Assembly: GCF_900324475.1 (NCBI RefSeq)
Contig: NZ_LT992502.1
Location: forward strand, 2,604,001 to 2,668,000
Length of the DNA stretch: 64,000 bases
Source of the DNA: Enterobacter bugandensis
GTDB taxonomy: Bacteria > Pseudomonadota > Gammaproteobacteria > Enterobacterales > Enterobacteriaceae
Direction: 5' to 3'
Part shown: positions 1-8,650 of the stretch, piece after piece
Position numbering within the stretch: the first letter of the stretch is position 1
Layout of the letters: each line of letters starts with the position of its first letter
The notes under the pieces: generated by a model
Database searches by the model: none
Told to the model about the DNA's origin: nothing
Seen by the model: only the letters and a program-made list of their open reading frames with translations
Translations under genes and position numbers: made by a program

Positions 1-191
1 AATGAGCTATCTCATCCGACTCATCTTAACCCAACATGTAAAAACATTCACACATCACCAACAATGCCAATATTTGCTCATAAAGCAAACGGGATAGAGC
101 GCCAGTTTTGCTCCTCCCGTGCTAACATTTCGTATCGTCTTATCTAATCAATAGGCTGATCCGTCAGGCGTAAACATCACTGCACGTTGAT

Positions 192-461
192 TTAAACAGT
201 ACGTTTTGCTGCAAACTTTTGCCTGTGTATCTCCCATGTTTTTTCCAGACCTTTCATCATACCCTCATCACGTGCAATTAAGTCGGGGTTCTGCTGACGC
301 GCGTCCAGCCAGGCTTCCACCTCATCCCGGTTCCAGGCTACAACCCGTGGCGTCAGTGAGAAACGTTTAGGGAAATCGCCTTCTTTTTCCAGCTTATCAA
401 TGGCATAAAAAGACAGAGGCACTAACTTTATCAATTCTTCTTTTCTGAGTGCTGCACGCAT
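192..461 (-). CDS. AlpA-family phage/island regulator (excisionase-like)
   Basis: Predicted small DNA-binding protein of about 89 residues. The N-terminal half has the AlpA/MerR-like winged-helix pattern: a helix ending in LSFYAIDKLEKEGDFPKR, then a wing and the ending VVAWNRDEVEAWLDARQQ, which is typical of AlpA proteins from P4-type and CP4-57-type elements. I chose the ATG at 461 because GGAG lies 7 bases upstream; the frame stays open to 494. AlpA proteins activate integrase or excisionase expression in such elements. It sits directly beyond the broken integrase at 561-1220, so it is probably a leftover of the same element with its other genes deleted. Family assignment is good; whether it still works is unknown. 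Confidence 0.7.
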   Translation of the reverse strand: MRAALRKEELIKLVPLSFYAIDKLEKEGDFPKRFSLTPRVVAWNRDEVEAWLDARQQNPDLIARDEGMMKGLEKTWEIHRQKFAAKRTV

Positions 462-560
462 GATTATCTCCAGAAGTTGGTTATCTGTTGCCAAATTCTG
501 TTAAATCAGGCTCACTGTTTTAAGCAACAATAAGCTTTTACCGGCTGTCGGATTCCTGAC

Positions 561-1220
561 TCATTTAAATTTCTCAATATACCTGTCGACCATATCCGCC
601 CAATCCTGCAACATTGATGCTCGTTGTTCTGCGTATTCCGCCTTGTTATACACCGCCCGAACGCCTCGCTTCTCATGCGCCAGACATTTTTCGATCCAGT
701 CATAGTTATACCCTGCTTCGTGCAAAAGCGTGCTGGCTGTCCGGCGCAAGTCATGGACAGAGAAGGACTCAAACTCCACGCCTTCTTCCGCTAATTGCTT
801 TAACCCCGAACGAATAGCGGCATTAAGCGCAGCGTCGTAAAGTGGGAGTTTTGGGCTAAAACGGCCTGGATGAAGGTACTCAGAATGCGCATACACACTA
901 TTCAGCGCAACCAGAATGTCCTTTGCCTGCCGGGAGAGATAAATCCAATGTGGTCGCGACATTTTCATGACAGAGGGCGGGAGCGTAAGCGTCCGCTCCT
1001 CCCAGTCCACCAACTACCAACGAGCCAGACGAAACTCCCGCTTTCGCAGTAACGTCAAAAGGTCAAATTTAACTGACATCTGAATCGTCTGCGCAACTCC
1101 GGTACGGGCCAGCGCGTTAAAGAACACGCCGATCTCCCGTTCGCTTAATGCCCGTTCCTTTGGTTTAAACGTGGCAATCGACTTTGCCTTTACCGTCGAT
1201 AAAACACCTGGCTGACGGTA
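561..1220 (-). pseudogene. P4-type tyrosine integrase, 5'-truncated with an in-frame amber codon
   Basis: The C-terminal catalytic part of a phage P4-like integrase. Reading the minus strand from 1220, the frame gives a linker rich in KSIATFKPKERALSEREI, then the first catalytic arginine region (LLTLLRKREFRLARW), then a TAG codon at 1014-1016. The same frame continues with LVDWEERTLTLP, the HDLRRT box and a tyrosine in RAVYNKAEY near the end. P4-type integrases usually have a sense codon (often Glu) after ARW, so one base change explains the stop. The N-terminal half (core-binding and arm-binding domains) is absent: a TAA at 1221-1223 closes the frame and nothing recognisable follows. It marks an old integration event next to mppA. 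The element is not mobile on its own. Confidence 0.8.
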
Positions 1221-1392
1221 TTATGCGGAATTTACCGCAACCGTTTTTCGTTGAATACGTCAGCAATACCGTCAGAAAAGTCATGCTTTCTGCTGTGGCG
1301 GGAGATGGTCAGAAGGATAAACTGGCGCTGTAAGCCGCGCCAGCTCGGGGTTTAGCGATGGTTGCCTGGCGTTAGCAGGAGGTCAGTACGCA
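1221..1392. other. Unassigned junction between integrase remnant and mppA
   Basis: Short stretch between the broken integrase and the end of mppA. It has one 36-codon plus-strand frame (1223-1333) without a ribosome-binding site. No terminator with a T-run for mppA is visible. It probably contains the old island/chromosome junction, but I see no direct repeat that would define an attachment site. Confidence 0.3.
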
Positions 1393-3009
1393 TCAGTGCT
1401 TTTCAATATATATCGTCCGGCTATATGCCACGTCTTCCGGGTTATTGATGGGGTAGCCCTTCACCCAGGGCTTAATCAGGCGACCGTTAGTGTACTGATA
1501 AATTGGCGCGATGGGCGCCTTCTCCATAAGGATTTTCTCCGCCATGTTGTAGTCCGCATTGCGCGCCTTCGCGGTGGTTTCCAGCGTCGCCTGCTGGACG
1601 ATCTTATCGTAGGCAGGGTCATTAAAGCGGGAGATGTTGCCGCTGTGAGTGGAGGTCAGCAATGACAGGAACGTTGATGGCTCGTTGTAATCACCCACCC
1701 ATGAGGCGCGGATCACATCAAAGTTACCGGTGTTACGGCTATCAATGTAGGTTTTCCACTCCTGGTTTTGCAGTTTGACATCCACACCGAGATTTTTCTT
1801 CCACATGGAGGCCACCGCAATCGCGATTTTCTGGTGGTTTTCCGAAGTATTATACAGCAGGTTCAGCTTTAGCGGGCGCTGAGGACCGTATCCTGCAGCC
1901 TGCAGCAAGGTTTTGGCCTGGGCGTTGAGCTCCTGCTGCGACATCTGCTCAAACGGCGAGGCGTCCGGAGTGAACCCTGCCGTCACGTCTGGGGTGAAGT
2001 GCCAGGCGGGCTTCTCCCCCGTCCCTAACACCTTTTCTGCCATGATACGACGGTCGATGCTCATACTCAGCGCCAGACGAACCCGTGCATCCGCCGTCGG
2101 GCCTTTTTGGGTGTTAAAGGCATAGTAATACGTTCCCAACTGAGGAGGCGTATAAACCTGCCCCGGAATGTCCTTCATGAGCTTCTGATACATGTTTTTT
2201 GGGAACGATTCGGTAATATCAATATCCCCTGCCAGGTAGCGTTTGGTCGCCGACGATTCCTGATTAATCGGCACGAAGGTCACCTTCTGCAGTACCGTTT
2301 TGGCATTGTCCCAGTAGTGCGTATTGGGCACCACAACCAGTTTTTCATTCACCACGCGGTCCTTCAGAACGTAAGCCCCGTTCCCCACCAGCGCACCCGG
2401 CCGCGTCCACTCTTTACCGCTTTCGACGTTAGCTTTTTGTACTGGATAAAAAGCAAAGTTCGCCGTCAGGTTGCTGAACCACGGCAGCGGTTTGTCCAGC
2501 TGAACGCGTAACGTTCTGGCGTCCACCGCCGTCACACCCAGCGTATCGGGCGCGGCTTTGCCGTCAATAATGGCCTGCGCGTTATTAATTCCCGCCAGCG
2601 CGGCAAACCAGGCAAACGGAGAGGTGGTTTTCGGGTCAACCAGACGCTGCCAGCTGTAGACAAAATCCTGGGCGGTGACAGGGGAGCCGTCGGACCATTT
2701 CGCGTCATCGCGTAAGGTAAACATCCAGACACGGTTATCGTTGCTCTGCCAGCGTGTCGCCACGCCCGGCGTCAGCTCCCCTTTCTCATTCTGATTAACC
2801 AGGCCTTCAAAGAGATCGCGAATCACCTGAATCTCTGGCAACCCCACGGCTTTCGCCGGGTCCAGCGAAGCCGGCTCGTCTTTAATATGCCTGACCAGCT
2901 CCTGTTTTTGCGCCAGCGCAGTGCCCTGCGGCACGTCAGCTGCGAAAGAAAGTGAAGAGAGCCCGCACAGGCACAGTGCGGCAAAAAGACGCGAAACAGG
3001 ATGCTTCAT
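1393..3009 (-). CDS. mppA: Periplasmic murein tripeptide-binding protein MppA
   Basis: Extracytoplasmic solute-binding protein (SBP family 5) of 538 residues that captures the murein tripeptide L-Ala-D-Glu-meso-diaminopimelate and hands it to the oligopeptide permease OppBCDF. It has a cleavable signal peptide (residues 1-23, ending LSFAA) followed by the mature start DVPQGTALAQKQELV. The whole chain matches K-12 MppA almost residue for residue, including QVIRDLFEGLVNQNEKGE near residue 62 and the ending DVAYSRTIYIEKH. AAGGGGAT precedes the ATG. In K-12 pgrR and ycjY lie between mppA and mpaA; here the two genes are divergent neighbours with 185 bases between them. Together with mpaA and ycjG it forms a murein peptide recycling group. 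Confidence 0.95.
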   Translation of the reverse strand: MKHPVSRLFAALCLCGLSSLSFAADVPQGTALAQKQELVRHIKDEPASLDPAKAVGLPEIQVIRDLFEGLVNQNEKGELTPGVATRWQSNDNRVWMFTLRDDAKWSDGSPVTAQDFVYSWQRLVDPKTTSPFAWFAALAGINNAQAIIDGKAAPDTLGVTAVDARTLRVQLDKPLPWFSNLTANFAFYPVQKANVESGKEWTRPGALVGNGAYVLKDRVVNEKLVVVPNTHYWDNAKTVLQKVTFVPINQESSATKRYLAGDIDITESFPKNMYQKLMKDIPGQVYTPPQLGTYYYAFNTQKGPTADARVRLALSMSIDRRIMAEKVLGTGEKPAWHFTPDVTAGFTPDASPFEQMSQQELNAQAKTLLQAAGYGPQRPLKLNLLYNTSENHQKIAIAVASMWKKNLGVDVKLQNQEWKTYIDSRNTGNFDVIRASWVGDYNEPSTFLSLLTSTHSGNISRFNDPAYDKIVQQATLETTAKARNADYNMAEKILMEKAPIAPIYQYTNGRLIKPWVKGYPINNPEDVAYSRTIYIEKH

Positions 3010-3194
3010 AAGATCCCCTTTAATGAATTCAGGTATTAAGCAGATGCGTAATTATTTGTTTCGACAAAGAGAAATGCAAATAACTTACGCCTGAATAGTG
3101 ATTTAAGGCAATTCTTAGCCATTACGGAAACTATTTGATTAACAGCGGGTTTTGCACAACACTGCCAGTAGTGACTTCTTTATCAGGATTTCGT

Positions 3195-3908
3195 ATGGTA
3201 ACCACCCGACCGAGAGCGGAACGCGGCGCCTTTCCGCCGGGCGCTGAGCAATATGGCCGCTCCTTTTTAGGCGCATCGCTGATCTGGTTCCCCGCCCCCG
3301 ACGCAGACCGCGAAAGCGGCTTGATTCTTGCCGGCACGCACGGGGATGAAAACTCCTCCATCGTGACGCTTTCATGTGCGCTGCGGACGCTGACGCCGTC
3401 ATTACGGCGTCATCACGTGATTCTGGCGGTTAACCCGGACGGCTGCCAGCTGGGTCTTCGCGCCAATGCGCGAGGCGTTGACTTAAACCGTAATTTTCCA
3501 TCAGCAAACTGGCGCGCCGGGGAAACGGTGTATCGCTGGAACAGCTCCGCCGAGGAGCGTGATGTGGTTCTGCTAACGGGAGATAAGCCGGGCTCAGAGC
3601 CGGAAACCCAGGCGCTGTGCCAGCTAATCCATAAGATCCACCCCGCGTGGGTGGTCTCCTTCCACGATCCGCTGGCCTGTATTGAAGATCCGCGTCACTC
3701 CGAGCTTGGCGCGTGGCTGGCAGACGCTTTCGCCCTGCCGCTCGTGACCAGCGTGGGCTATGAAACGCCAGGCTCCTTCGGTAGCTGGTGCGCCGATTTG
3801 AGCCTGCCCTGCATAACCGCTGAATTCCCGCCGATCTCCTCCGACGAGGCCAGCGAAAAATACTTAAAAGCCATGGTGGATCTTTTACGCTGGCAGCCTC
3901 AGAGATGA
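3195..3908 (+). CDS. mpaA: Murein tripeptide amidase A (gamma-D-Glu-Dap carboxypeptidase)
   Basis: Cytoplasmic zinc carboxypeptidase (M14 family, 237 residues). It cuts the gamma-D-glutamyl-diaminopimelate bond in recycled murein tripeptide and releases L-Ala-D-Glu. Visible zinc-site elements are GTHGDE (His and Glu ligands, about residues 47-50), the later FHDP histidine and the catalytic-region TAEFPP. The segment GVDLNRNFP is typical of the family. An open frame extends upstream to 3135, but the ATG at 3195 (MVTTRPRAERGAF) matches the K-12 N terminus and has AGGA upstream. The stop overlaps the end of convergent ycjG by about 10 bases. Its product is the substrate of YcjG. Confidence 0.94.
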   Translation: MVTTRPRAERGAFPPGAEQYGRSFLGASLIWFPAPDADRESGLILAGTHGDENSSIVTLSCALRTLTPSLRRHHVILAVNPDGCQLGLRANARGVDLNRNFPSANWRAGETVYRWNSSAEERDVVLLTGDKPGSEPETQALCQLIHKIHPAWVVSFHDPLACIEDPRHSELGAWLADAFALPLVTSVGYETPGSFGSWCADLSLPCITAEFPPISSDEASEKYLKAMVDLLRWQPQR

Positions 3909-4864
3909 AGCACGCCGCTGGTAAAATGGAGCGCGGGAGAGACGTCAACCGCCAGCCACGTCGGGCCGTCCAGATCGGCGAAACGGACCTGATTGACAAG
4001 CGGTAGCGCCGCGCCGATTGCCCGGGACGTACAGAGCATACAGCCCAGCATCAGTGAAAAACCTTGCGCCCGGGCTTCTGCCGCCAGGGCCAGCGCCTCT
4101 GTCAGCCCGCCGGTCTTGTCGAGCTTAATATTAATCATCTCGTAGCGGCCCTGCAGCTCGCTCAAGCTCGCGCGGGTATGACAGCTTTCATCCGCACAAA
4201 CGGGCAACGGATGGATAAAGTTCTTCAGCGCCGCGTCATCTTTTGCTGGCAGAGGCTGCTCCAGCATGGCCACCCCCAGGTCGGCCAGCAGCTGACAGCG
4301 GGCGGCCAGCCCTTCTGGATGCCATGATTCATTTGCATCAACAATCAGCGTGGCTGAGGGTACCGCCGCGCGAATGGCGACCATCCGCTCGCTAATCAGA
4401 CGATCGTCGAGCTTCACCTTCAGCAGCCGGGCCCCGGTGTCATAAAGCGCTTTGGCGCTGGCGGCCATCTGTTCCGGCTCGCCAATCACTACCGTTTGCG
4501 CGGTAGCCACCGATTCCGGCAGCGCCACGCCCAGCAATGCTGTCAGGGGTTGCTGCTGTTTCGCCGCCTCGAGACTCCAGAGCGCACTATCAATGGCGTT
4601 ACGTGCGGCCCCGGCGGGCAAACGCTGCTGTAATGCCTCGCGCGTGAGCCCGGTTTGCAGGTCTGGCACCAGCGTCATGATATGCGCCATCACTGACGCG
4701 AGGCTTTCACCATAGCGCGGGTAAGGCGTGCACTCCCCTACGCCTTTAAAACCGTCCTCTTCGATTTCAACGACCACCACGCTGGCTTCGCTTCGGCTTC
4801 CGCGGGAGATCACAAACGGGGTATGCAATGGCCAGGCTTCTTCATAGACCTTAACACTTCTCAT
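3899..4864 (-). CDS. ycjG: L-Ala-D/L-Glu epimerase
   Basis: Enolase-superfamily epimerase (321 residues, same length as K-12 YcjG) that converts L-Ala-D-Glu from murein recycling to L-Ala-L-Glu so that peptidases can degrade it. Superfamily residues are visible: the KVK pair in LLKVKLD, metal ligands in VDANESW, LEQPLP and CADESCH, and the second-side lysine in NIKLDKTGG. The start is the ATG at 4864, 6 bases after AAGGAG; a GTG one codon upstream is possible but badly spaced. It converges on mpaA, which makes its substrate. Confidence 0.94.
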   Translation of the reverse strand: MRSVKVYEEAWPLHTPFVISRGSRSEASVVVVEIEEDGFKGVGECTPYPRYGESLASVMAHIMTLVPDLQTGLTREALQQRLPAGAARNAIDSALWSLEAAKQQQPLTALLGVALPESVATAQTVVIGEPEQMAASAKALYDTGARLLKVKLDDRLISERMVAIRAAVPSATLIVDANESWHPEGLAARCQLLADLGVAMLEQPLPAKDDAALKNFIHPLPVCADESCHTRASLSELQGRYEMINIKLDKTGGLTEALALAAEARAQGFSLMLGCMLCTSRAIGAALPLVNQVRFADLDGPTWLAVDVSPALHFTSGVLHL

Positions 4865-4904
4865 CACTGACTCCTTGCAGCCCGGAAAGGCGAAAAAATT
4901 TGGT

Positions 4905-4934
4905 TTGCCGTGTTATCCGCGGATGACATACACT
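4905..4934 (+). promoter_or_regulatory. Predicted sigma-70 promoter of tpx
   Basis: TTGCCG at 4905-4910 and TACACT at 4929-4934 are separated by 18 bases, about 38 bases before the tpx ATG. The fit to consensus is moderate. Confidence 0.45.
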
Positions 4935-4972
4935 AGCCCCGACGTTAACTATATGTAAACAGGAAGATATCT

Positions 4973-5479
4973 ATGTCACAACTCGTTCATTTCCAGGGCA
5001 ACCCGGTTGCTGTTGCAGGTTCCATTCCGCAGGCTGGCAGCAAAGCGCAGGCTTTTACTCTGGTGGCTAAAGATCTGTCTGACGTCACACTGGCTCAGTT
5101 TGCGGGCAAACGCAAAGTGCTGAACATTTTCCCGAGCATTGATACCGGTGTTTGCGCCGCATCCGTGCGTAAGTTCAACCAGCTGGCAACTGAAATGGAC
5201 AACACCGTTGTGCTGTGCATTTCTGCTGACCTGCCGTTCGCCCAGTCTCGCTTCTGCGGCGCTGAAGGCCTGAGCAACGTTATCACCCTCTCCACCCTGC
5301 GCAGCCCGGATTTCCTCGAAAACTACGGCGTCAGCATCGCCGAAGGCCCTCTGAAAGGCCTGGCAGCACGCGCGGTACTGGTTCTTGATGAAAACGACAC
5401 TGTCATCTTCAGCGAACTGGTTAATGAAATCACTACCGAGCCGGATTACACCGCCGCGCTGGAAAAGCTGAAAGCATAA
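4973..5479 (+). CDS. tpx: Thiol peroxidase
   Basis: Atypical 2-Cys peroxiredoxin (168 residues) that reduces hydrogen peroxide and lipid hydroperoxides using thioredoxin; in E. coli it is found in cytoplasm and periplasm extracts. The peroxidatic cysteine is Cys61 in [14 protein letters not shown] and the resolving cysteine is Cys95 in SRFCGAEG, both at the family positions. ACAGGAAG precedes the ATG. It is a single-gene unit ended by the hairpin at 5512-5536. Confidence 0.97.
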   Translation: MSQLVHFQGNPVAVAGSIPQAGSKAQAFTLVAKDLSDVTLAQFAGKRKVLNIFPSIDTGVCAASVRKFNQLATEMDNTVVLCISADLPFAQSRFCGAEGLSNVITLSTLRSPDFLENYGVSIAEGPLKGLAARAVLVLDENDTVIFSELVNEITTEPDYTAALEKLKA

Positions 5480-5511
5480 TCATTACTTAGCATTCTATAC
5501 CGCTTTTTCAA

Positions 5512-5536
5512 AACCTCGCTATGGCGGGGTTTTTTA
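5512..5536 (+). terminator. Rho-independent terminator of tpx
   Basis: Stem AACCTCGC / GCGGGGTT with a 4-base loop, followed by a run of seven T residues. Confidence 0.85.
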
Positions 5537-5668
5537 TTAATTACTGGCTGAATCGTTAAAGCAACAATGAGCTTGCGTCACAAAATTAACGCAATTAAGT
5601 TTCTGTAATTCAGCAAAATAGCGATCAGACCCGCATATTGATCGTTAAACAACCCTGAATTTACCCTC

Positions 5669-5710
5669 AGTGAGGCGCATCACATTTCCCTTATCGCCAA
5701 AACATTAGAT
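5669..5710 (+). promoter_or_regulatory. Predicted CRP-activated promoter of the aldose-epimerase-like gene
   Basis: AGTGAGGCGCATCACA (5669-5684) matches the CRP consensus TGTGA-N6-TCACA with one mismatch in ten. A TTAGAT -10 element lies at 5705-5710, which would start transcription near 5717. That puts the CRP site centre near -40.5, the normal place for a class II CRP promoter, and no good -35 element is visible. CRP control is an inference from this geometry. Confidence 0.6.
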
Positions 5711-5754
5711 TTGCTTACGAAGTTAAATAATCGTTTCAGCAAAAAGGGATAAAT

Positions 5755-6963
5755 ATGAAAATAAAACTGGCTTTAACGCTCCTTTCGGTACTGGTTTCTG
5801 GCCATGCCGCAGCAAAAACCTGGGTGCTGACAAGCGCTGAAAGCAGCGTGGAAAAAGGAAACTGGAAGATTTCCAGCGATGAGCTGAAAATTAACGATCG
5901 AACGTTCAGCATTGAGCAAAAAGTGTTGCACGGCGGCAAGCAGGAAGGTAGTAAAGTGATCGTTATTAGCAGTAAAAACGGCCTGACCATCACCTTAAGC
6001 CCGACGCGCGGGATGAACCTTCTGCATGTGGAGGGCTTTGGCACCAGGCTGGGCTGGAACTCCCCCGTTAAAGAGGTCGTTAATCCGGCGTATATCAATC
6101 TGGAAAGCCGAAACGGACTTGGCTGGCTGGAAGGTTTCAACGAGATGATGGTCCGCTGTGGCTACGAATGGACGGGGCACCCGGTCACCGCTGACGGCCA
6201 GATTTACACCCTGCATGGCAAGGCGGGGAATACGCCGGCTTCCCAGGTGGAGGTAGAAATTGCGGATGCTGCCCCGCATGAAATTCGTATTCGCGGTCTC
6301 ATCAAAGAAAGCACCTTTAAAAAAGCAGATCTGCAAACCATGACCGAACTGCGTTACGTTCCAGGAACCAACCAGTTCAGCCTGCATGACGTTCTGACGA
6401 ACCATGCCGATTACCCTCATGACTATCAGATCATCTACCATAGCAACTTCGGGGCGCCTGTCCTCGAAGAAGGCGCGCGCTTCCTTGCCCCGGCGGCAAG
6501 CGTGAGCCCGTTCAATGATTACGCGAAAGCGGGCGTTAACGACTGGCAAACCTACGCCGGGCCGACAAAAGGCTTTGATGAGATGGTCTTTAACATCAAA
6601 CCGCTTGCGGACAGCAACCATGAAACCCTCGCGGCGGTGGTGAATAAAGCCGGTGACAAAGGCGCGTCAATTCAGTTTGATACCCGCCAGCTGCCCGTGC
6701 TGACCCTGTGGAAAAATACCGATACGCCGAAACAGGGCTATGTCACGGGGATTGAGCCAGGCACCAGCTACGCCTACCCCGTCACCATTGAACGCGAGCA
6801 GAAGCGGGTTAAGCAGCTGCAACCAGGCGCCAGCGCTCAATTTGACCTGACCTATACCCTGCTACACAGCGCGCAGCAGGTGAAGGACGTCGAAAGCAGG
6901 ATTGCATCGATTCAGGGCGAGACAAAAACAGAGATCGTGACCACGCCGCTGGCGAAGGAATAA
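5755..6963 (+). CDS. Secreted aldose 1-epimerase-like protein (DUF4432 family)
   Basis: A 402-residue protein with a signal peptide (MKIKLALTLLSVLVSGHAAA, then KTWV), so it is probably periplasmic. The rest resembles DUF4432 of the galactose-mutarotase superfamily: SPTRGMNLLHVEGFGTRLGW, LHGKAGNTPASQVEVEI, then DYQIIYHSNFG and a late GIEPGTSYAYP. Members of this superfamily bind sugars in a beta-sandwich and several are mutarotases or sugar-phosphate epimerases; the substrate here cannot be read from the sequence. AAGGGATAA precedes the ATG. K-12 has no gene here between tpx and tyrR. It is a single-gene unit with its own promoter and a shared terminator with tyrR, and the predicted CRP site suggests use during carbon limitation. 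Confidence 0.75.
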   Translation: MKIKLALTLLSVLVSGHAAAKTWVLTSAESSVEKGNWKISSDELKINDRTFSIEQKVLHGGKQEGSKVIVISSKNGLTITLSPTRGMNLLHVEGFGTRLGWNSPVKEVVNPAYINLESRNGLGWLEGFNEMMVRCGYEWTGHPVTADGQIYTLHGKAGNTPASQVEVEIADAAPHEIRIRGLIKESTFKKADLQTMTELRYVPGTNQFSLHDVLTNHADYPHDYQIIYHSNFGAPVLEEGARFLAPAASVSPFNDYAKAGVNDWQTYAGPTKGFDEMVFNIKPLADSNHETLAAVVNKAGDKGASIQFDTRQLPVLTLWKNTDTPKQGYVTGIEPGTSYAYPVTIEREQKRVKQLQPGASAQFDLTYTLLHSAQQVKDVESRIASIQGETKTEIVTTPLAKE

Positions 6964-6968
6964 GCATT

Positions 6969-6995
6969 AAAAAAGCCTCTTTACAGAGGCTTTTT
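6969..6995. terminator. Bidirectional terminator between the epimerase-like gene and tyrR
   Basis: Stem AAGCCTCT / AGAGGCTT with a TTAC loop, an A-run on the left and a T-run on the right, so it can stop both convergent transcripts. Confidence 0.85.
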
Positions 6996-6996
6996 G

Positions 6997-8538
6997 TTAT
7001 TCGTCACCTTTCTTATGATTCAATCCATACTCACGTAGCTTATTCGCAATCGCGGTATGCGAGACGCCAAGCCGTTTTGCCAGTTTGCGGGTGCTGGGGT
7101 AGCTGCGGTACAGCTGCGTCAGCACGGATCGCTCGAAGCGGCTGGTGATATCATCCAGCGAGCCTTCCATCGCTTCTTCGCCTACCGATACCGTCCCGGC
7201 GTCGTAATCCGGCAACAGAATGTCCTGAGGGCGCAGTTCATACCCTTCCAGCTGGGTCAGCGCGCGATAAACGGCGTTTTTAAGCTGACGAATGTTGCCC
7301 GGCCAGCCGTAGCGCATTAACACCGTGCCGAGATCTGCAGACAGTTTCGGACGTGGAACACCCTGCTCGTCGGCAAAGCGGGCCACAAACAGTTCCGTTA
7401 GCGGCATGATGTCCTGCGGACAATCGCGCAGCGGTGGAATGTTCAGCGTCAGGACGTTGAGGCGGTAATAGAGATCTTCGCGGAAAATCCCCTTTTGCAC
7501 CAGTTCCACCAGGTTCTTCTGGGTGGCGCAAATGACGCGCACGTCCACATGCACTTCGTGATCCTCACCGACGCGGCGGAAGGTGCCGTCGTTCAGGAAA
7601 CGCAGCAGTTTAGCCTGCATACGCGGCGACATTTCGCCGATCTCGTCCAGCAGCACGGAGCCGCCGTTGGCCTGCTCGAAGAACCCTTTCTTGCCTTCCG
7701 GCGCGTGTCCAAACAGCTCGCTTTCGACGGCATCTTCTGGAATTGAAGCGCAGTTAAGCGCCAGATACGGTTTTGCCGCACGCGGGCTTGCCAGGTGCAC
7801 GGCGTGCGCCAGCAGATCTTTCCCGGTACCGGTATCGCCGGTAATCAGCAGCGGCGCGGTCAGGCTGGCAAGCTTACGCGCCTGGTCAACCACGTGGCGC
7901 ATTTTCGGGCTGACGGCAATAATCTGGCTGAATGCGCCAACGTCCTGGCTGGAGAGGTTTTGCAGCTGGCGCCCCATGCGTAGCGTCGAGCGCAGCATGA
8001 TCACCGCCCCGGTCAATACGCGACTATTTCCTTCTCCTTTCAGATAGACCGGTGTGATCTCCATCAGGAAATTCTGCCCGTTAATCACCACATGCTCGCT
8101 GTGCGTATTCTGCGGGTTGCTGTCCAGCCAGCGCTGAAAGTTAAAACCGGGAATCAGCTGCGCGGCGTGGTGGCTGCTGAGCTTCTCCTGGCTCTGCGCG
8201 AAAAGCTGGCAGCTCGCATGGTTAACGCGCTCGACTTTACTTTTCAGATCCAAAGAGAGGAACGGTTCGGGCATCGCTTCAAGCAGCGCGCTCAGGGCGA
8301 GGTGCTCACGTTCGGAGGGCATCCAGGGGATGGTGCGTACATCCGTAACGCCAGCGATACGGCGGATTTCCGCCATCAGGCTGCTGAAGGTGTTAAATTC
8401 AATTTCGGCAAAATTGAGGTAAATTCGCCCGACAGGATCGATCTCAATGCCACGTAAATCAATGCTACGTAAAACAAGAAGATCGAGTAATTCGCGGGTA
8501 AGACCGAGACGGTCTTCACAGAAGACTTCAAGACGCAT
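6997..8538 (-). CDS. tyrR: Transcriptional regulator TyrR of aromatic amino acid genes
   Basis: Regulator of aromatic amino acid synthesis and transport, 513 residues as in K-12. Order: N-terminal ACT domain (about 1-70, MRLEVFCEDRLGLTRELLDLL), PAS domain (about 78-185), AAA+ domain (about 205-430, Walker A GDTGTGKD, later LLDEIGEM), and a C-terminal helix-turn-helix (STRKLAKRLGVSHTAIANKL). The GAFTGA loop of sigma-54 activators is replaced by HAPEGKKGFF, as in TyrR, which works with sigma-70 RNA polymerase. It binds tyrosine with ATP to oligomerise and repress. It is transcribed toward the bidirectional terminator. Confidence 0.97.
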   Translation of the reverse strand: MRLEVFCEDRLGLTRELLDLLVLRSIDLRGIEIDPVGRIYLNFAEIEFNTFSSLMAEIRRIAGVTDVRTIPWMPSEREHLALSALLEAMPEPFLSLDLKSKVERVNHASCQLFAQSQEKLSSHHAAQLIPGFNFQRWLDSNPQNTHSEHVVINGQNFLMEITPVYLKGEGNSRVLTGAVIMLRSTLRMGRQLQNLSSQDVGAFSQIIAVSPKMRHVVDQARKLASLTAPLLITGDTGTGKDLLAHAVHLASPRAAKPYLALNCASIPEDAVESELFGHAPEGKKGFFEQANGGSVLLDEIGEMSPRMQAKLLRFLNDGTFRRVGEDHEVHVDVRVICATQKNLVELVQKGIFREDLYYRLNVLTLNIPPLRDCPQDIMPLTELFVARFADEQGVPRPKLSADLGTVLMRYGWPGNIRQLKNAVYRALTQLEGYELRPQDILLPDYDAGTVSVGEEAMEGSLDDITSRFERSVLTQLYRSYPSTRKLAKRLGVSHTAIANKLREYGLNHKKGDE

Positions 8539-8650
8539 GGGAAATTCACCGTTTTAAGCCAATAACGTTAAAATGATATGTCAGAACTCGGTGAACCGGA
8601 AGATGGCTGTCAACAAATATTGACAGCCAGCACGATTAGTGAACAAAGCC

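Noticed and set aside
1..191. Possible attachment site or tRNA near the integrase remnant
   Set aside because: No tRNA structure and no direct repeat recognisable in the window.
1223..1333. 36-codon plus-strand frame between integrase remnant and mppA
   Set aside because: No ribosome-binding site and no recognised family.
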